From Chrysomallon squamiferum (taxonomy: Eukaryota; Mollusca; Gastropoda; Neomphalida; Peltospiridae), in NCBI GenBank assembly GCA_012295275.1, contig CM022679.1, positions 3,475,912 to 3,525,911 on the forward strand: a DNA stretch of 50,000 bases, read 5' to 3'. The notes under the pieces are model-generated. The model worked only from the letters and a program-made list of their open reading frames with translations. It was not told where the DNA came from and did not search any database. Within the stretch, counting starts at the first letter, position 1. The number at the start of each line of letters is the position of its first letter. Positions 44,797-50,000 of this stretch are shown in pieces. The translations under genes were made by a program, and so were the position numbers.

Positions 44797-47199
44797 GTAT
44801 TAATTTATTAATTTCTTCGGGAAGGTTAGCTAATATTTTTCATCGGATGACACATTTGTATGCAGCAAATTTATCGTTTTGTTGAATTGTTCATATTTTT
44901 AAGATTAAGTAAACCATAAACTGAAATCAAGTTTTTGTAAAAGTTGAGGAATGCCCCTCCAAAGATGCAGTGGCTGTAAATGGGTATGGTTTTTCATATT
45001 GAGATGAATGTCTTGAACTGAATTGAGAATGAAGTCAAAACAAAGAGAAAACAATATTTTAAAATATTTGTATTACCCAAAACAAATTGAATAAGAGACA
45101 CTTGGGAATCTTTGTGTTATAGATATAAAGTATTTTACACTTCAGGTATTTCAAGCATTTTCTAAAAACTGTATCGAAACATCGAACATAAAAAGAAAAT
45201 ATCATCATCTCTGTCAATTAGCATCTTTAACAATTAGGGGAAAAAATTCTGTCGTAAATCTGTGAATGAAAAATACACGTAGTTCGCAGATTAGTTGAGT
45301 GAACACTGAAAAGACTGAAGTAATGTATGTGCAATACAAAACAACACTTCTGGCAGCTTTTTCATCACTTCTTCGTTTGCGCGTTTCCAATGAAATATTC
45401 TTCTTCGTCTTGTTTGATTTCTTCGGGAATTCCAGGAAATGTGCAGTCACTGGGGATTCACTGTCGATGCTCCTGTTCCAGTACAACGAGGCAGGGTTTT
45501 GAGGGAGGTAACAGGAGAATTGTCAGAAACATTCTGATACTGTGCTGGTTTGGATATATTCGTTTGCTTGATGAAAAATGTATAGGTGGCAATTATTATT
45601 ATTATTTATTATCAAATCCTATGGTGTTCGTTTTTGTTTCCAAAGGCATTTGTACTCATTGTGGTGCCTGTGGTAGTCATTGGTAGGCAGTGTACATTGA
45701 AAGTCTTGTCGATGTTGGTCCTGTTTTGCAGCTCTAAATATTGTAGATTAAGAAGATATATATGTATATTCAGATTCAGTTGCAGCTCCTATTATTTTTG
45801 TCTTATCTTCGCTGTAAAACACTTTGGTTTCAGCTTCATCAAGAAGATGATTTAAATTACGAATATCATAGTTGGCGATATAATGTAAAGTCAGCTATTT
45901 TGTTATGATAAATGTCGGTTATTTTTGTTATTATTATTTTTTAATATAAGTGTAAAGTCAAGAAATAAAATAAAAATAGTTAAATGAAAATGTTATTTGT
46001 TCATGCTGCGTTTACACGAATGTGACTTATAGTATAAGAAAATAATAGAATCATCTGCTACAAAAGAACAAAAAGGAAAAAAATAGAAAATAGAAGAAAT
46101 AAATAAACAAATAAAAAATACAAAAACAGAATAATAAAAACGCTTTTTTCTGAATATGTACCCTGCACGTTGGATGATTCGCTTCAATTATTTTTACCAT
46201 ATCTTAGTACATCGGACTCAAAAGTCGAATAATTAAACTGAATACTTAACATTTGATTCAGGTCATTATATTTTAACATTTTCTTTGAAATTGTTTTTAC
46301 TTTGTAGATTTCTTTATTTTCTTAATAGCGATACTGCCATAATGATATAGTCCAGCTGGTTCAACAACAACAACAAAAAACCCAAAAAGAAATTAAGATA
46401 TAATGAAATCGCGTTATCCAACAAATCTTTCAGCATATTTTACAGTCTGTTAATATATACAGATACACACATAAAAGTACACTGACAGAGATATATAGAT
46501 ATAGATATACTGATATATATATATTTATAGTTATTTTAATATTTATTATAAACATAAATGATTTATATGCAGAAATAGCACACATAAATGACATTTTCAT
46601 ACATATTAATATTTTTTATTTCCTTTTACACAATAACTTTAAAAAAATTAAAATCCGAAGAAAAACACCCCGACATCTATCTATATATAGAGATATATAT
46701 GTATGTTTTTTTTATTGTTTATCTGATTTGCATATAAAAAAATGAATAATAATATAAAAAGTAAAAAGTAAATGATAATATAAAATTTAATATTTAAAAA
46801 AAAAATAATAGCTAAAATTTAAAAAAGGTACTAATGTATTATTAATCAGTTTTGTTCCAACTCTGAAGAAATGTCGAGTAATCATAATTTTTACACACTC
46901 AGTATGTTTCTAATAGTGTGGTCATAGAATATTATTACACAATAACTGTTACAGACTATTGGTTTCTATCTGCATTGATCACATAATATATTAGTGTATC
47001 ATATCTCTAGCATTATAAATAAAATGTTTCATGTGTGGTTATTGCAGTTTTATGATTTAAGTTTTTGCACACATTTACAGACACCCACCCACACATGCAC
47101 ACTCTCTCAAACACACACTTAACTTTCCTTGTAGTGAGATGATTCCAGATGTAAACGTCAATTCATTAAATACTTGCTATTGGTCACGTGTACAAAGCA
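44471..47199. other. Unit C upstream spacer
   Basis: Single-copy version of the spacer seen in units 0 and B, with (CA)n at about 44769-44796, the type 1 fragment, a frame-broken type 2 region (about 45630-45860) and the CAA/TA region near 46365-46530. From 46806 it matches the unit B distal spacer up to about 47180, which is the right edge of detectable duplication. Confidence 0.6.
45214..45486 (-). other. Conserved coding-like fragment (type 1), unit C copy
   Basis: 90 residues, nearly identical to the copies in units 0 and B, with a few substitutions (TAHF for TAYF, RFTTEFF for RFITEFF). No family recognised. Confidence 0.3.
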
Positions 47200-47334
47200 A
47201 TAAATATATTTGGATGTTCGTGTGTACGGTTGCGTGTGTATTTATTTAGTATCTTTGTGTGCTGTATGTATGTATGTATGTATGTATTTATGAATTTATG
47301 AATGTGTATGTGTGTATGTGTGTATGTGTGTATG

Positions 47335-47381
<47 letters not shown>

Positions 47382-47940
47382 TTGTGTGCGTATGAAAAAA
47401 TGTATGTACCTGTTATGTATGTATGTATTCATGTATGTGTGTGTGTATGTTTGTTTGTGTTTAAGGTACAGCCATTTTCTTTACTATTACGCCACCTACC
47501 TGTCTTTATGCTACCTAAATCCTCCAAAGGAAAGGAAAGGAATTAAGAATTTCATAAAGCTAGCACTGAAAACATTTTGTCATCAACATTATATTAGAGA
47601 TAAGATGACTTTCCTGTAACCAAACATTTTAATCTAACTAAATATATATTGCAAGATCCTTCTGAAATGAACCCAACAGAGCAAACCCAACGAAATACGA
47701 CATTACGCTATGAATTCTTTATATCAGTGATAATCATAAGTTTAGATAATGCGCTATTTAAAATAATAATTATAATCATAATCATAATCATAATCATAAT
47801 CATAATCATAATAATAATAATAATAATAATAGATAAGCAGGATTATTAATGCAAAAATATCATATTTTTTAAATGAAAGTTGCTAAGAACAACATAAAAC
47901 TAATGAACAATAATTTGGAAATATGAACAGGTAATTTTTT
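47200..47940. repeat. Microsatellite-rich gap between unit C and gene D
   Basis: Contains GTAT/GT repeats (about 47264-47460, with a TA core and a TG run) and an ATAATC-type run (about 47764-47831). Open frames here (Cys-Val, Thr-His or Ile runs) are translations of repeats. No gene seen. Confidence 0.7.
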
Positions 47941-49135
47941 CTAATTATTTATTGAGCAATTGACTTTAGCTTCATCATCACAAACCATTAGGCGTGTACT
48001 GAAAAGCTGTCCGATAGGGCACACCCTTAGATACGAGTTTCCAAACACACACAAGTAGAAGGTTGAGCATTCCTTTGGATTAGAATACAGACCAAACGTT
48101 TTTTGCGCACAAAACGTTTCACTGAAATAGGCTACATCAAATAAAAGAGATTAATTATATTTCCTTCATGCATATGTTGTTTTATTATTTTTTTTTTTTT
48201 TGTAAATTAAAATGAATGACTGTTGTGGGTATTTTATTTAGAGAATTTTTTTCCATCTTATTTCAGTTAGAAAAAAAATGTAAGAAAAATCTATATTCGT
48301 CCATTTTTTGAACCTTCATTACGTACTTTATAAAGCAAATAATGATAACATACCCTTTTTTTCTGATGGTTTGTGCTTTCTCGTTTTCACACTATCTGGT
48401 CTAGGCCTTGACAATGTGTCTATTGATATTTCTACGGGTCCTTCAGTTGTTGATGTTGGTGGTAATGTTGATCTTTCCTTGTCTTTAATTATCGGAAGGC
48501 CATCCATTCTAAAAATAATTCAAAGAAAGATTATTTTTTCTGAATTTATTTCAGTCAGCTTCTAATGAAACTTGAAACAAATGTTAAATAGAAGTCGGTG
48601 TATACTCAATGGATGACATTAAACATCCTTCGTCAACAAAATCTGTACATAACAGAGTTCTTACGTTACAATAAAGACAGTGCACAACATGATAATGAAA
48701 AAACGCAATAAAATTAGTTTATAGTGATCATATAGACTTTTCTGAGCTAAACAGATAATAAAATTATGTATATAAGGAAGAAACTTTAATGGTACTAATG
48801 TAACTTTATGGTATTAGTAAACATTTACACACACAAATAAAACTGAAACTGTTTTCTTTTAATGTTATTATGTTTTAGGAAACAATTCTTTATTATTATT
48901 TTATTTTTCAAGTTTACTGGCCAATTTGTTTGGTATCATTCACTAAGTATAAAATCGAAAGGTAACAAACAACTATTGTTGCACACTTCATAATATCGGT
49001 TGCTATCATATATTATGGTAAACATTCATCTATATATATGTATGTATGTATGTATTTGTATCCAGTTTTTCAGTGAACGTGCATAAAATGGTCATATGTT
49101 TGGTTAATACTGATATAATCTAGCATTTTTGTTTC

Positions 49136-49172
<37 letters not shown>

Positions 49173-49692
49173 AAAAATTAAAATGATTGTAGAAGATAAT
49201 ATAGTAATATTTTCACATGTTGATTTTTAAATTAACTGTAATATCTGCGCACATACAAAGACATCACAAGAAAACAGAAACAGCCACAAATATTTTGAGC
49301 AATCAGTTACAGAGCTTTTATTTAGCAACACACTTTCAACATTGACTTATTACATTTCAGGCCTTCTTTTTGACGAACGATCTCGTCGGAGAAGAGAAGT
49401 CAGACGACCATCACTGCTCGAACCGTGTGGTAAAATCCAACACAAGTAAATGGATGTACTCAAGTTTCCATGACTAACAATATTTAAATTTTGTGCATCT
49501 TAATCATTATCGTAAAGAAAGAAAAAAAACTTACTTATTAGGCTGTGTACACTCGCCGCCCCGTTGTAATTGATAGCTGATAGCCTTTAACAACGGATAT
49601 TTGCCTTGGTTACACGATTCTCCAAGAAAGTCATCGCAGTCTAGAGACCCGACCATAACTCCCCCGTATCCATTTTCTATTGCATAGCATAC
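47941..49692 (-). CDS. Chitinase-like protein D (GH18 + CBM14), 3' part only
   Basis: The last three coding exons of a fourth paralog: 49692-49535 (158 nt), 48508-48354 (155 nt) and 48131-47941 (191 nt, stop TAG). Phases equal those of genes A-C, so they join in one frame. The first encodes the final GH18 segment (VCYAIENGYGGVMVGSLDC, then DDFLG and KYPLLKAI). The next is a Ser/Thr/Lys-rich linker, and the last a CBM14 with six cysteines at conserved spacing (NPKECSTFYLC, LMVCDD). The conserved Trp of MVW(S/D)L is Gly here, at the floor of the active site, so catalysis may be impaired; the catalytic motif itself lies outside the window. Upstream exons should continue beyond 50000. It is clearly more diverged than A-C, and its 3' flank is unrelated to theirs, so it probably arose earlier. 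Confidence 0.88.
48509..49534 (-). other. Intron 9 of gene D
   Basis: Contains a poly-A run (about 49138-49170) and, near 49366-49430, a GC-richer patch reading 'cacggttcgagcagtgatgg' on the minus strand. That patch holds a partial polymerase III B-box (GGTTCGA) and could be a worn SINE. It does not match intron 9 of A-C. Confidence 0.4.
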
Positions 49693-50000
49693 CTATAAAT
49701 ATGTTAAATACTGATATTATTTTCCTTCGTAATTTAAAATAAAATGTTAACTGCATTTTAGTGTCATTAAAGTAAAACAGCAAAAAAAAAATAAAATAAA
49801 ATAAAAAATATAATGACGTAAAAATTAATACATACATATATCATACTCATTCTCATTATAACTTAGAATTTACGATATGTTGTACAATTTGTAGTTGCAT
49901 TAAGCAAAACCCAAATGTATAAGTGTGAAATGAATTTCGTGAAAAAGGTCTTTGACTTATTTATTTTGTTTTCTTAGAAACAAATCACCCATCACCATAA
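49693..50000 (-). other. Intron 8 of gene D (partial)
   Basis: AT-rich, no exon seen. In genes A-C the preceding exon lies about 900-1000 bases further out, so it should fall outside the window. The 68-residue frame at 49631-49837 overlaps exon 9 in another frame and is not real. Confidence 0.55.

Noticed and set aside
47184-47619. Cys/Val- and Thr/His-rich frames
   Set aside because: Translations of GTAT/GT repeats on both strands, with no domain or conservation.

Overview
The window is a stretch of an animal nuclear genome: very AT-rich, crowded with (TAA)n, (CA)n, (TC)n and poly-A tracts, with spliced genes on the minus strand. The gene content (a secreted GH18 chitinase family ending in a CBM14 chitin-binding domain), the microsatellite style and recurring 'gagttatttccctta'-type motifs suggest a mollusc, possibly a cephalopod. 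That assignment is inference, since no species-diagnostic gene is present.

The main content is a tandem array of GH18-CBM14 genes, all on the minus strand. Three copies are complete: A (ATG at 20033 to stop at 13965), B (31339 to 25339) and C (43914 to 37356). Each has 11 coding exons whose hand-derived splice junctions give one uninterrupted frame of 526, 527 and 496 residues. Each is preceded by a short non-coding exon and a TATA/CCAAT promoter. A fourth copy (D, 47941-49692) shows only its last three exons before the window ends and is more diverged. A fifth (unit 0, 9121-9442) is a collapsed relic in which promoter, 5'UTR exon and part of intron 1 are joined directly to the last ~90 coding bases.

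The copies differ at GH18 active-site positions. Only B keeps the catalytic glutamate. A has Gln there. C has Val plus further active-site losses, including Trp to Arg in exon 9; D has Gly at that Trp position. The array therefore appears to mix one probable enzyme with copies likely to be chitin-binding, chitinase-like proteins.

Layout: 1-2227 AT-rich, no gene seen; 2228-2890 an intronless linker-histone-like (H15) gene; 3560-6125 a tandem pair of ~1.3 kb non-coding repeats with degraded relatives downstream; 8930-47200 the chitinase units (about 11-12.5 kb spacing between promoters), with spacers holding a TIR element, a 36-bp minisatellite, duplicated coding-like fragments and internal duplications; 47200-47940 microsatellite-rich; 47941-50000 the 3' part of gene D.

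No prokaryotic features, CRISPR arrays or complete RNA genes were seen. Exon boundaries were derived by eye from splice consensus, reading frame and comparison between paralogs; no alignment or database search was run.
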